Shown piece by piece: positions 25,369-34,775 of a stretch of 64,000 nucleotides of DNA; positions within the stretch are counted from its first letter, which is position 1, and each line of letters begins with the position of its first letter. The DNA comes from Lutimaribacter degradans (lineage in GTDB: Bacteria; Pseudomonadota; Alphaproteobacteria; Rhodobacterales; Rhodobacteraceae). Both the position numbers and the translations under genes were made by a program. The stretch spans positions 124,001-188,000 of the forward strand of contig NZ_JAMQGO010000006.1 of NCBI RefSeq assembly GCF_023703375.1, read 5' to 3'. Under the pieces are notes generated by a model, which was not told where the DNA came from, did no database searches, and saw only the letters and a list, made by a program, of their open reading frames with translations.

Positions 25369-26583
25369 ATGGATCAGCCGGACCGCGAGGCCGAGCCGCA
25401 ATTTACCCGACCTGTGCGTCAGATTTTTCTGATGCTGATTGTGCTATTGCTGACCGGTGTCGTCGTGGCGCTGGCGCTGCCGACGATCTTGCCGATATTC
25501 GAGGCAAACCCTTATCTGAACGGCTTTATCTTCTTCGTTTTCGTTCTGGGCGTGGTGGCCTGCTTCTACCAGGTGGCGCAACTGTTCAATTCCGTTCGCT
25601 GGATCGGCGATTTCGCGGGCGGGGGTGACGCGGGCCGTGCCCCGGTTTTGCTGGCACCCTTGGCCACCTTGTTGCGCACGCGCGGCAAGCGGATGCAAAT
25701 CGGGGCGACATCGACCCGCTCGATCCTGGATTCCGTCGGTACCCGCATTGACGAAGACCGCGAGATCACGCGCTATATCGTCAATCTTTTGATCTTCCTG
25801 GGCCTCTTGGGCACGTTCTACGGTCTGGCCACGACAGTTCCGGCACTTATCGACACCATTCGCGGCATGGCCCCGCAAGAGGGTGAAGAGGGGTTGGCGA
25901 TATTTGGCCGCCTGATGGGCGGGCTCGAGGCGCAGCTTTCGGGGATGGGCGTTGCGTTCGGTTCATCCCTGCTGGGCCTGGCCGGTTCGCTGGTCGTGGG
26001 GCTGCTGGAATTGTTCGCGGGCCACGGCCAGAACCGGTTCTACCGCGAACTGGAGGAATGGCTGAGTTCGATCACCCGGCTGGGTTTCTCTGGCGAGGGA
26101 GAGGGCACCGGCGATCAAGGCGCGATGGTCCAGTTGATCGACCACATGGCCGAGCAGATGGAGGGCCTGCGCGAAATGCACGCCGCGGGCGAGGCGGGCC
26201 GGCAGGAACTTGAAGGGCAACTGGGGCTCTTGGCGGCATCGGTCGAGCGCCTGACCGACAGGCTGGCCGGTACGGGGCAGGTGCATGATGCGCTGACCCG
26301 CGTGGCGGAAAGCCAAGAGAACCTGGTCGACGTGATGGTGAACCAGGAACGTGGCGAGGGCATGGATGCCGAAAGCCGGATGCGCCTGCGTTCGATCGAC
26401 GTGCAATTGCTGCGGATCCTCGAAGAGTTGAGCGCGGGGCGGCAGGAAACCATGACCGAACTGCGCACCGACCTGGCTGCCTTGACGCGGGCGGTTGGCC
26501 AGACACGGCGCCCGGCCAGCACGCGCAAGATGTGGCCGACCGACAAGGCCCGCCCCGACGCGGAGCCGGGGCAGGAGGGCTGA
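25369..26583 (+). CDS. MotA/TolQ/ExbB-like proton-channel protein
   Basis: A 404-residue inner-membrane protein. Helices lie at about residues 16-38 and 46-68, and, after a cytoplasmic loop, at about 135-160 (IVNLLIFLGLLGTFYGLATTV) and 190-215 (GVAFGSSLLGLAGSLVVGLLEL), the arrangement of the MotA_ExbB domain. A cytoplasmic tail of about 170 residues follows with helical, partly coiled-coil content. ATG 25369 follows CAGGAG. The next gene, 3 bp on, is an OmpA-like partner with one membrane helix, so the two probably form a proton-driven stator that bears on peptidoglycan. The pair resembles the membrane part of Zorya systems, but no ZorC, ZorD or ZorE is near. Confidence 0.85.
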   Translation: MDQPDREAEPQFTRPVRQIFLMLIVLLLTGVVVALALPTILPIFEANPYLNGFIFFVFVLGVVACFYQVAQLFNSVRWIGDFAGGGDAGRAPVLLAPLATLLRTRGKRMQIGATSTRSILDSVGTRIDEDREITRYIVNLLIFLGLLGTFYGLATTVPALIDTIRGMAPQEGEEGLAIFGRLMGGLEAQLSGMGVAFGSSLLGLAGSLVVGLLELFAGHGQNRFYRELEEWLSSITRLGFSGEGEGTGDQGAMVQLIDHMAEQMEGLREMHAAGEAGRQELEGQLGLLAASVERLTDRLAGTGQVHDALTRVAESQENLVDVMVNQERGEGMDAESRMRLRSIDVQLLRILEELSAGRQETMTELRTDLAALTRAVGQTRRPASTRKMWPTDKARPDAEPGQEG

Positions 26584-26586
26584 GGC

Positions 26587-28875
26587 ATGGCCCTGTCGCG
26601 GCGCACCGGGCAACGGTTTCAGGGCTCGATCTGGCCGGGCTTCGTGGATGCTGTCACCGGGCTTTTGATGGTGTTGGTTTTCGTGCTGACCATTTTCATG
26701 GTTGTGCAATTCGTGCTGCGCGAAACGATCTCGGGCCAGGATAAGCGGCTGGATGCGCTGTCCTCGGAAATCGCGGCGCTTGCACAGGCGCTGGGGCTGG
26801 AGCGGCGTCGCAATGCTGCGTTGACAGACCAGGTCGGCGAACTGGATGCAACGCTCAGTGCCGCGCGCGAAGAAGCAGCGGCACAATCGGCGTTGATCGA
26901 TAGCCTGCGTGCCGATCTGGGCGCCCGCGAGGCCGAATTGACGGCGGCACAATCGCGGATCACCGATTTCGAAGCGCAGGTCGCCGCGTTGATTGCCGAG
27001 CGTGACTCGGCACAAGAGCAAGTGTCAGATCTGCGTGGCGAGCGGGCCGAGTTGCTGAGCGAGCAAGAGGCGCTGAACGCGGCCCTGGCTCAGGCACGCG
27101 ACGAGTTGGATGCTGGCGCCGAGGCTGCGCGCCTGGCGGCCGCCCGACGCGAGGCGCTGGAGGCGCTGATCGCCGATCTGCGCGCGCGCAATGCCGAGGC
27201 TGCGGATACCGCTGCGGGCTTGAGCTCGCAGGTAGACACCTTGGAACAGCAGTTGAGCGAGGAAGAGGCCGCGCGACTGGCCGAGGCCGAGGCCGCGGCC
27301 GCCCTTCGGAAACGGTTGGAAGAGGCTGACGCCGAATTGACCGCGATGACCATGGCCCTGGAGGAAGAGCGCGCCCGCGCCGAAGAAACCCTGACCCTGC
27401 TGGCCGCCGCCGAAGAGGCACAGGAGGATCTGAACACGCGCCTTGCGCAAGCGTTGCTGGCACAAGAGGATACCGAGGGTAACCTGGCCGCGGCTCTTCT
27501 GGCACGAGACACTGCGCAAGATTCGCTGGCTGCGGCCGAAGCCGAGATTGCCCGCCTGCAAACCGACCTGGAACGCGCCCAGGAAGGCCGCGAGATCACG
27601 GTCACGCAGTTGACCGAGATTCAAGAGGCGCTTGCGCGCGCCGTGGCCGAGGCCGACGAGAACGCTGCCACCGTTACCGACCTGCGCCAGGAGTTGAACG
27701 AAACCCGGGCCGCGTTGGCCACCGCGCGCGGCGAGGCGGAAGAGCGGTTGTCCGCGGTGCAGGCTGACAACGCCGAACTGGAAGAGCGCCTGGCGCAGGC
27801 ACTGGCCGCGCAGCAAGAGGCGCAGGGTGAAATGGCCGATGCCGAGGCCGCGCTGGAGCGTGCGCTGGCCGAGAAGTTGGCCGCCGAACGGCAAGCCGAA
27901 ACCTTGCGGGCCGAGGCGGCGGAAGACGAGGCCGCGATTCGCGCGGAACTGGAGCGTGCGCTTGCCGCCAAGCTGGCCGCCGAGGCGCGCGCGAACGAGG
28001 CCGAACAGGCGCTCAATGCCAGCCAGACGGATGTGCAGCAACAACTGGCCGAGGCCCTGGCCGCGAAACTGGCTGCCGAAAGCCGCGCCGAAGAGGCGCT
28101 GAGCAAGGCTGACCGCCAGGCTGCGCTGCTGGCACAGGCCGAGCGCGAGCTTGAGGCGGCGGAATCGGCCAGTACCGAGGCGCAGCGACAGGAGGCCCTG
28201 CTTAACCGGCAGGTCGCCGCGTTGCGCACGCAACTGGGCGAGTTGCGGGCGCTTTTGGACGACTACGAGGAACGCGATGCCGCCGCACAGGTGCAGATCG
28301 AATCCCTTGGCGCCGACTTGAACGCCGCGCTGGCGCGGGTGGCCGCGGAAGAACGCCGCCGCCGCATACTGGAAGAGGAAGAACGCAAGCGGCTGGAGGC
28401 CGAGAAGGTCGATCTTGAACGGTATCGCAGCGAGTTCTTCGGGCGCCTGCGCGACATCCTGGGCGACCAGGAAGGCGTGCGGATCGACGGGGACCGGTTC
28501 GTGTTTTCCTCCGAAGTGCTGTTCGATCCGGGCAGCGCCGACCTGAGCACTGAAGGCGAACGCGAGATCGCCAAGGTTGCCGGCATCCTGCGCAACGTGG
28601 CTGGGGAAATCCCTGACGGTATCGACTGGATCATCCGCGTCGACGGGCATACCGACAACGTGCCGCTTTCCGGTTTGGGAGAGTTCTCGGACAACTGGGA
28701 ACTTAGCCAGGCACGTGCGCTTTCGGTGGTGCGTTACATGATAAATTTCCTGGGCATTCCGCCCGACAGGCTGGCTGCGAACGGGTTTGGCCAGTACCAG
28801 CCCGTCGACCCCGCCGATACCGACGAGGCCCGGGCGCAGAACCGGCGTATCGAACTGAAACTGACCGAGCGTTAA
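26587..28875 (+). CDS. OmpA/MotB-like peptidoglycan-binding protein with long coiled coil
   Basis: A 762-residue protein. A membrane helix (LLMVLVFVLTIFMVVQF) lies at about residues 22-40, as in MotB and TolR. Residues about 45-620 are an almost unbroken Ala/Glu/Leu/Arg coiled coil. Three copies of a 32-residue unit with the core ALAxKLAAE start at 27853, 27949 and 28045, exactly 96 bp apart. The C-terminal 130 residues form an OmpA domain (FVFSSEVLFDPGSADLS, VDGHTDNVPL, NRRIELKL) that binds peptidoglycan. The coil could span the periplasm several times over if extended. It is partner to the MotA-like gene upstream. Its stop shares bases with the convergent M23 gene (TTAA at 28872-28875). Confidence 0.87.
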   Translation: MALSRRTGQRFQGSIWPGFVDAVTGLLMVLVFVLTIFMVVQFVLRETISGQDKRLDALSSEIAALAQALGLERRRNAALTDQVGELDATLSAAREEAAAQSALIDSLRADLGAREAELTAAQSRITDFEAQVAALIAERDSAQEQVSDLRGERAELLSEQEALNAALAQARDELDAGAEAARLAAARREALEALIADLRARNAEAADTAAGLSSQVDTLEQQLSEEEAARLAEAEAAAALRKRLEEADAELTAMTMALEEERARAEETLTLLAAAEEAQEDLNTRLAQALLAQEDTEGNLAAALLARDTAQDSLAAAEAEIARLQTDLERAQEGREITVTQLTEIQEALARAVAEADENAATVTDLRQELNETRAALATARGEAEERLSAVQADNAELEERLAQALAAQQEAQGEMADAEAALERALAEKLAAERQAETLRAEAAEDEAAIRAELERALAAKLAAEARANEAEQALNASQTDVQQQLAEALAAKLAAESRAEEALSKADRQAALLAQAERELEAAESASTEAQRQEALLNRQVAALRTQLGELRALLDDYEERDAAAQVQIESLGADLNAALARVAAEERRRRILEEEERKRLEAEKVDLERYRSEFFGRLRDILGDQEGVRIDGDRFVFSSEVLFDPGSADLSTEGEREIAKVAGILRNVAGEIPDGIDWIIRVDGHTDNVPLSGLGEFSDNWELSQARALSVVRYMINFLGIPPDRLAANGFGQYQPVDPADTDEARAQNRRIELKLTER

Positions 28876-29834
28876 TCGACGCGGAGTTGCGTCTGCATCT
28901 GGTCTATCACGCGGCCCGCGCGGATCAGCGTAACTTCGCCACGATAGCTGCCGCTTGCCATCGGGCTGCGCAACCGCTTGCCTGCGGCGCGAAACAACTG
29001 CGCCTTGGCGTCGGCGACAGCGGCATCGTGGCTGAAGAAACGGGTGCCATCGGGGGATTCGATGACCAAGCGTATCGTGTCACCGGCCTTGGCCCCGAAA
29101 GCATAGCCCCACAAGACCACGGCATCGGTACTGGCCGGCAGCGTTCCGGCATGGGCGGTGCCATCCTTGATCGCGTCATAGGCGGGCACGGCATCGGCAA
29201 ATCCGGCCGACAACAACCCGCCGGGCATGTAATCGAGCGTCGCCGACCAAAGCGGGCTGTCATCCACCATGTCGCACGTGATCTGACCGTCGGGGTCGAA
29301 CGGGTCGACAACCTTGCCATCCTGTCGCACGGACAGGTGCAGATGGGGAAACTGGGTGCGCCCGGAAAAGCCGATTTTGCCAAGCACGGTGTTCATTGCC
29401 ACGCGCTGACCGGGTTCTACTGTGATGCTGCCGCGCTTCATGTGGCAATATTGGGTCTGCCAGCCGCCGCCGTGGTCGATGACCACGCCGTTGCCGCAAT
29501 CCTTGCCTTCGAATTCGGGTGACCAGCCGGTATCGGGCAACTCGTCGCGCGTGCCAGCAACCGTGCCGGGGGCCGCAGCCAGCACATCCACTCCTGCACG
29601 CATCGCCGCGAAAGAGGGCAGGCCGAAATCGGTTCCCTTGTGCCCGTCATAGCTAAGCGGGCCACAGGTGAAATCATGTGCGCCGGGGCCGTTGTCATGA
29701 TCGACATATTGCTGAATGAAGCAACTGTCCCCCAATGTGCAATCGACCGGAATCGCAAGGGGCAGATCGCGTGCGGCGGCCGATGTGGCCGCCGCAACGC
29801 ATATCATGAATATGGGCGCCGTAAGCGCGCGCAT
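28872..29834 (-). CDS. M23 family metallopeptidase, exported
   Basis: A 320-residue exported peptidase of the LytM/M23 type, which cuts peptidoglycan crosslinks or serves as an amidase activator. The signal peptide is RALTAPIFMICVAAATSAAA. Zinc-site motifs are HKGTDFG near residue 65 and, further on, HLHLSVR, with GNGVVIDHGGGW in between. Real start ATG 29834; the upstream TTG is not needed, because this ATG overlaps the clpA stop (TGATG). A C-terminal extension of about 130 residues has no recognised domain. Confidence 0.87.
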   Translation of the reverse strand: MRALTAPIFMICVAAATSAAARDLPLAIPVDCTLGDSCFIQQYVDHDNGPGAHDFTCGPLSYDGHKGTDFGLPSFAAMRAGVDVLAAAPGTVAGTRDELPDTGWSPEFEGKDCGNGVVIDHGGGWQTQYCHMKRGSITVEPGQRVAMNTVLGKIGFSGRTQFPHLHLSVRQDGKVVDPFDPDGQITCDMVDDSPLWSATLDYMPGGLLSAGFADAVPAYDAIKDGTAHAGTLPASTDAVVLWGYAFGAKAGDTIRLVIESPDGTRFFSHDAAVADAKAQLFRAAGKRLRSPMASGSYRGEVTLIRAGRVIDQMQTQLRVD

Positions 29835-32161
29835 CAATCCGCCGTCAAAAGCGGTGGCTTGTTGCCTGACAGGCGGGGGTTTCCCGGTCCTTCGATGCGC
29901 AGGTCAATCTCGCCGTTCTTGACGCCGACCTTGACCAGCCCGCCCTTGGACAGCTTGCCGAACAGCAGTTCTTCGGCCAGCGGTTTCTTGATGTATTCCT
30001 GGATCACCCGGCCAAGCGGGCGGGCGCCCATCTTGTCGTCATACCCCTTGTTGCCCAGCCATTCGGCGGCGGCCTTGGTCAGTTCGATGGACACGTTGCG
30101 ATCCATCAACTGTGCCTCAAGCTGAAGCACGAATTTCTCGACGACCTGCATGATCACCGATTTCGGCAGAGGCCGGAAGCTGATGACGGCATCCAGGCGG
30201 TTGCGGAATTCCGGGGTAAAGGTGCGTTCGATCGCGGCCGTGTCTTCGCCTTCGCGCCGGTCGCGGCCAAAGCCGATGGCCGCCTTGGCCTGCTCGGTCG
30301 CGCCCGCGTTCGATGTCATGATGAGGATCACGTTGCGGAAATCCACCGTGCGCCCGTTGTGGTCGGTCAAGCTGCCGTGATCCATCACCTGCAACAAGAT
30401 GTTGTAGACATCCGGGTGGGCCTTTTCGATCTCGTCGAGCAACAGCACGCAATGCGGGTGCTGGTCGACGCCATCGGTCAACTGACCACCCTGGTCGAAC
30501 CCGACATAGCCCGGTGGCGCGCCGATCAGGCGGCTGACCGCGTGCTTCTCCATGTATTCCGACATGTCAAAACGCAGCAATTCCACCCCAAGCGTATCGG
30601 CCAGTTGCTTGGCCACTTCGGTCTTGCCCACGCCGGTGGGGCCGGCAAACAGGTAGTTCCCGATGGGCTTTTCAGGCTCACGAAGGCCGGCACGGGCCAG
30701 CTTGATCGCGCTTGAAAGTGCCTCGATCGCCGGATCCTGGCCAAAGACGACGCGCTTGAGCGTTCTTTCCAGATCCTTGAGCACCTCGGCATCGTCTTTC
30801 GAGACGTTTTTCGGCGGGATGCGGGCAATCTTGGCCACGACATTCTCGATTTCCTTGGTGCCGATCGTCTTGCGGCGCTTGGATTCGGCCACAAGGTGCT
30901 GCGCCGCGCCGGCTTCGTCTATCACGTCGATGGCCTTGTCGGGCAGCTTGCGGTCATTGATGTAGCGGGCCGAAAGTTCAACCGCCGTCTTGATCGCGTC
31001 ATTGGTGAACTTGACGCTGTGATGCTCTTCGAAATAGGGCTTCAGGCCCCTGAGAATCTTGATCGCATCCTCGGTGGTCGGTTCGTTCACGTCGATTTTC
31101 TGGAACCGGCGGCTGAGCGCACGATCCTTTTCGAAATGCTGGCGGTATTCCTTGTAGGTGGTCGAGCCCATGCATCGCAGCTTGCCGCCCTGCAATGCGG
31201 GCTTCAGCAGGTTCGAGGCATCCATTGCCCCGCCCGAGGTGGCACCCGCGCCGATCACCGTGTGAATCTCGTCGATGAACAGCACAGCGTCGGGGTGGTT
31301 TTCCAGCTCGGTCACCACGGCCTTGAGCCGTTCCTCGAAATCGCCACGGTAGCGAGTGCCCGCCAGAAGCGCGCCCATATCGAGGCTGAAAATGGTGGTT
31401 TTCGACAGCACCTGCGGAGTTTCGCCTTGCACGACCTTGCGGGCCAGGCCCTCGGCGATGGCGGTTTTGCCCACGCCCGGGTCTCCCACAAGCAGCGGGT
31501 TGTTCTTGCGACGACGGCACAGCACCTGGATGCAACGGTCAACCTCGTAGCTGCGACCGATCAGCGGATCGACATCGCCGGTGCGCGCCTTTTCGTTCAG
31601 GTCGACGCAATATTTTGCCAAGGCCGATTCACCTTCGGTCACTTTCTCAGAGCCTTGGTTGATTTCTTCCGCCTCGGGCGTGGTCGCGCCGCTTACAGGA
31701 CGGCTTTCGCCGTAAGCAGGGTCTTTCGCCACGCCATGCGCGATGAAATTCACCGCGTCATAGCGGGTCATGTCCTGCTCTTGCAGGAAATAGGCGGCGT
31801 TTGATTCCCGCTCGGCGAAGATGGCGACCAGCACGTTCGCGCCTGTCACCTCGGTCCGGCCCGAGCTTTGCACGTGGATTGCAGCCCGCTGGATCACCCG
31901 CTGGAACGCGGCTGTCGGGACCGCCTCGGAGCCGTCAATATCGGTGACAAGGTTCTCAAGATCCTCGTCGATGAATTCGACCAGCGTCTGGCGCAATTCC
32001 TCGGTGTCCACGGAGCATGCTTTCATCACGCGTGCGGCATCTGGCTCGTCCACAAGGGCAAGCAGCAGATGCTCCAGCGTTGCGAATTCGTGGCGGCGCG
32101 CATTGGCCAGCGCCAGCGCCGCGTGGATTGCTTGTTCGAGCGTGTTCGAGAATGAAGGCAC
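29834..32161 (-). CDS. clpA: ATP-dependent Clp protease ATP-binding subunit ClpA
   Basis: A 775-residue AAA+ unfoldase, partner of ClpP. The N-domain begins PSFSNTLEQAIHAALALAN (ClpS-binding side), the first AAA module has GDPGVGKTAIAEGLA and FIDEIHTVIGAG, the second GPTGVGKTEVAKQLA and LLLDEIEKAHPD. I chose the GTG at 32161 because typical ClpA starts right here and AGGAG lies 8 bases upstream; the ATG at 32185 has no such site. There is no ClpB-like middle domain. clpS is not in the 160 bp upstream. Confidence 0.95.
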   Translation of the reverse strand: MPSFSNTLEQAIHAALALANARRHEFATLEHLLLALVDEPDAARVMKACSVDTEELRQTLVEFIDEDLENLVTDIDGSEAVPTAAFQRVIQRAAIHVQSSGRTEVTGANVLVAIFAERESNAAYFLQEQDMTRYDAVNFIAHGVAKDPAYGESRPVSGATTPEAEEINQGSEKVTEGESALAKYCVDLNEKARTGDVDPLIGRSYEVDRCIQVLCRRRKNNPLLVGDPGVGKTAIAEGLARKVVQGETPQVLSKTTIFSLDMGALLAGTRYRGDFEERLKAVVTELENHPDAVLFIDEIHTVIGAGATSGGAMDASNLLKPALQGGKLRCMGSTTYKEYRQHFEKDRALSRRFQKIDVNEPTTEDAIKILRGLKPYFEEHHSVKFTNDAIKTAVELSARYINDRKLPDKAIDVIDEAGAAQHLVAESKRRKTIGTKEIENVVAKIARIPPKNVSKDDAEVLKDLERTLKRVVFGQDPAIEALSSAIKLARAGLREPEKPIGNYLFAGPTGVGKTEVAKQLADTLGVELLRFDMSEYMEKHAVSRLIGAPPGYVGFDQGGQLTDGVDQHPHCVLLLDEIEKAHPDVYNILLQVMDHGSLTDHNGRTVDFRNVILIMTSNAGATEQAKAAIGFGRDRREGEDTAAIERTFTPEFRNRLDAVISFRPLPKSVIMQVVEKFVLQLEAQLMDRNVSIELTKAAAEWLGNKGYDDKMGARPLGRVIQEYIKKPLAEELLFGKLSKGGLVKVGVKNGEIDLRIEGPGNPRLSGNKPPLLTAD

Positions 32162-32325
32162 GATGCGTGCTCCTGTCTTGTTCAATCGGCCGGTTCGTCA
32201 TGCGATCCAACCATGGGCCTCATGCTATTAAAGTTTGGTCGATAACGGCCGCGCTTCAAGTGTTTTCTGGTACGGAGCGATCACAATTGCCGATCGCAGG
32301 CTCGCCCCGCCCTTTGATTGACCGC

Positions 32326-33093
32326 CTAGAATGCGTCCTTGCGTCGGCGCACTTCGGCAAAGACCTCGTCAGGTGCGGCCCCTTCCATGCCGACACCTTG
32401 TCGCACGCCCGGTTGATCGGCGCGCAGAAACGGGTTTGTCTCCAACTCAACGGATAGCAGCGAGGGGACAGTGGGCAGCCCCTTGGCGCGGGCTTCGCCG
32501 ATGCGGTCGATACGAGACATAAGTCTTGTGTTGCCGGGTTCAATGGTCTGTGCAAATCGCGCGTTCGTAGCGGTGTATTCATGGCCCGAACAAATCAGCG
32601 TTTCGGGCGGGAGCGCGGCCAGTTTCTGCAGGCTTTGCCACATCTGGCCGGGTGTCCCTTCGAACAGGCGCCCGCAGCCCAGGGCCATCAGGCTGTCGGC
32701 GGTGAAGGCCACCTGGCTTTCGGGGAAATGAAAGGCGATATGCCCAACGGTGTGGCCAGATACGTCGATGACATGACCGCTTTCCCCCCCGATCTGCACC
32801 GTGTCACCTTCGGCCACGCCGATATCCAGCGGCGGTAGCCGATGCGCGTCGGCGGTGGCCCCGACGACCTTGGCGGGATAGGCCGCCAGCACGGCGTCGA
32901 TGCCCTGAACGTGATCAAGATGGTGATGGGTAAGCAGGATATGTGTGAGCTGCCAGCCGCGGCGGTCAAGCTCTTCCAGAATCGGGCCGGCTTCGGGAAC
33001 GTCGATCAGTGCGGTTTCGCCGCTGGCCTTGTCATGTGCCAGGAAAGCGTAGTTGTCACTGAGGCATGGGATGGTCACGATCTCAAGGGGCAT
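32326..33093 (-). CDS. gloB: Hydroxyacylglutathione hydrolase (glyoxalase II)
   Basis: A 255-residue metallo-beta-lactamase fold enzyme that hydrolyses S-lactoylglutathione in methylglyoxal detoxification. The metal motif THHHLDH is at residues 55-61. SGHTVGHIAFHF, FTADSLMALGCGRLFEG and CSGHEYTATNARFA complete the binuclear site and the GloB-specific C-terminal part, including the final RRRKDAF. Length is normal. It diverges from a methyltransferase gene. Confidence 0.94.
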   Translation of the reverse strand: MPLEIVTIPCLSDNYAFLAHDKASGETALIDVPEAGPILEELDRRGWQLTHILLTHHHLDHVQGIDAVLAAYPAKVVGATADAHRLPPLDIGVAEGDTVQIGGESGHVIDVSGHTVGHIAFHFPESQVAFTADSLMALGCGRLFEGTPGQMWQSLQKLAALPPETLICSGHEYTATNARFAQTIEPGNTRLMSRIDRIGEARAKGLPTVPSLLSVELETNPFLRADQPGVRQGVGMEGAAPDEVFAEVRRRKDAF

Positions 33094-33155
33094 GGCGTTT
33101 CATCCTTTGCTTGGTATTGTCGGGAGTACAGTGACTGATCAGAGGCCGACCCGCA

Positions 33156-33908
33156 ATGCATCTGGATGTGCAGGATCTGCGTAATTTCTACTACCGCAGC
33201 AGCTTGGGGCGCGCGGCCCAGAAAACTGTCAGAAACGCCGTGCTTGAGCTCTGGCCCGAGGCGCAGGGCCAGACGGTCGTGGGGTTCGGTTTTGCCGTGC
33301 CGCTGTTGCGCCCCTACCTGAAAGACGCGCGCCGGGTGATCGGGTTGATGCCCGGGCCGCAAGGCGTGATGCCCTGGCCCGCCGGTCAACCCAATGTCAG
33401 CGTGCTATGCGAAGAAACGCTGTGGCCGCTGGAAACGGGACATGTGGACAGGTTGCTGTTGATGCACGGCTTGGAGACCAGTGAGAATCCAACCGCGCTG
33501 CTCGATGAGTGTTTCCGCGTGCTTGGGCCGGGCGGCAAGGCGTTGTTCATCGTGCCGAACCGCGGCGGGTTGTGGTCGCGCAGCGACCGCACGCCCTTTG
33601 GCTACGGCCGCCCTTACACGCTGAGCCAGATCGAGGCGCAGCTCAAGCGCCACCATTTTCTGCCCGAACGCCATGTCACGACCTTGCACCAGCCGCCCAG
33701 CCAGCGGCGGTTCTGGCGCAAGACCGCGGGGTTCTGGGAAACCGCCGGGCGCCGCTTGCCGTTGGCCTTGGCGGGCGGCGTGCTGATTGTCGAGGCCAGC
33801 AAGCGCGTTCATGCGCCAACCAGTGGCCTGACCGAGGCGGTACGTCGCCCCCTGGGGGTGCTCGATGGTCTGGGCAAGCCGGTTACCGGCAGGCGATCGG
33901 AGCTTTGA
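33156..33908 (+). CDS. Class I SAM-dependent methyltransferase
   Basis: A 250-residue protein of the Methyltransf_11 type. The SAM-binding loop is degenerate ([15 protein letters not shown]), the middle acidic region is [16 protein letters not shown], and the post-motif [23 protein letters not shown] is typical. Substrate is unknown. The same arrangement, methyltransferase divergent from gloB, is familiar in Rhodobacteraceae and gives no strong clue. The C-terminal 40 residues are basic and may be disordered. Confidence 0.8.
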   Translation: MHLDVQDLRNFYYRSSLGRAAQKTVRNAVLELWPEAQGQTVVGFGFAVPLLRPYLKDARRVIGLMPGPQGVMPWPAGQPNVSVLCEETLWPLETGHVDRLLLMHGLETSENPTALLDECFRVLGPGGKALFIVPNRGGLWSRSDRTPFGYGRPYTLSQIEAQLKRHHFLPERHVTTLHQPPSQRRFWRKTAGFWETAGRRLPLALAGGVLIVEASKRVHAPTSGLTEAVRRPLGVLDGLGKPVTGRRSEL

Positions 33909-34214
33909 ACAGGCCCGCCCCGTGTGATAGCGTTAACGAAATCGGGGCAGGGATGTCCGAGGAATCGAAAAACCTGCGACCAGTTCGTAAAAAATGTTGC
34001 ACAAGAAATGCGCAGAATGGGCCGAACTTTCGCTAAGTAATTGAAAACATGATCAAACGCTTTGTGCGAGTATGTTTTATAGCAGGTTGATAGCTTAGGA
34101 TTGCTCTGCTACACCCCTGCCGAATTTCCGTGCCTTGATAACAGTCAGGCTGTGCAATCACCCCCGGGGCCTGAAGGCCATTCAAACCGGGGCCAGAATA
34201 TCGGAAGGGTGGAC
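33909..34214. other. 306-bp intergenic region upstream of the ATP synthase operon
   Basis: No gene with coding character was found here. The segment is AT-richer than its surroundings around 33970-34080 (GTAAAAAATG, TTGAAAACATG, TATGTTTTATAG), as expected for a strong promoter region, with TTGAAA at 34041-34046 and TATGTT at 34071-34076 as imperfectly spaced hexamers. A weak stem GCCCCG...CGGGGC lies at about 33918-33950. The atpH leader probably starts in its right half. Confidence 0.4.
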
Positions 34215-34775
34215 GTGTCCGAACCAGCTTCGATTTCCTCCGGCATCGCCGCGCGCTATGCCACGGCCGTCTTTGAATTGGCCAAAGAAGATAAATCCGT
34301 TGCCAAGATCGAAAAAGACCTGGACGCTCTGGAAGCCGCGCTGACCGACAGCGAAGATTTCCGCGCCCTGATCTCATCACCGATCTACTCGCGCGATGAG
34401 CAGGGCAAGGCGATCGCAGCGCTGGCCAAGAAGATGGGCCTGACCGCAGTGGTCACAAATGTGCTGGGCCTGATGGCGCAAAAGCGCCGTCTTTTCGTTC
34501 TGCCCTACATGATTTCCGCCCTGCGTGCACAGATCGCGGAAGACAAGGGCGAAGTCACCGCCGACGTGGTAAGCGCCAAGGCCCTTACCAAGACCCAGGC
34601 CGAAAAGCTGGCGAAAACGCTGAAAGAGCGTGTGGGCAAGGATGTGAAAATCAACGCGACCGTCGATGAAAGTCTTATCGGCGGTCTTATCGTCAAAGTG
34701 GGTTCGAAGATGATCGATACCTCGATCGCTTCGAAGCTGAACTCCCTCCAGAATGCAATGAAAGAGGTCGGATAA
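34215..34775 (+). CDS. atpH: ATP synthase F1 delta subunit
   Basis: A 186-residue delta subunit (OSCP homologue) that joins F1 to the peripheral stalk. I chose GTG 34215 ([21 protein letters not shown]), six bases after GGAAGG. A GTG two codons upstream sits too close to the ribosome site. The C-terminal block [18 protein letters not shown] is diagnostic. It is first in the atpHAGDC operon, and its stop directly abuts the atpA start. Confidence 0.94.
   Translation: MSEPASISSGIAARYATAVFELAKEDKSVAKIEKDLDALEAALTDSEDFRALISSPIYSRDEQGKAIAALAKKMGLTAVVTNVLGLMAQKRRLFVLPYMISALRAQIAEDKGEVTADVVSAKALTKTQAEKLAKTLKERVGKDVKINATVDESLIGGLIVKVGSKMIDTSIASKLNSLQNAMKEVG

Noticed and set aside
25369-28875. Zorya antiphage system
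   Set aside because: The pair looks like ZorAB, but there is no ZorC, ZorD or ZorE nearby. The neighbours are ChaC-like and M23/clpA genes, so it is more likely a housekeeping stator-like complex.
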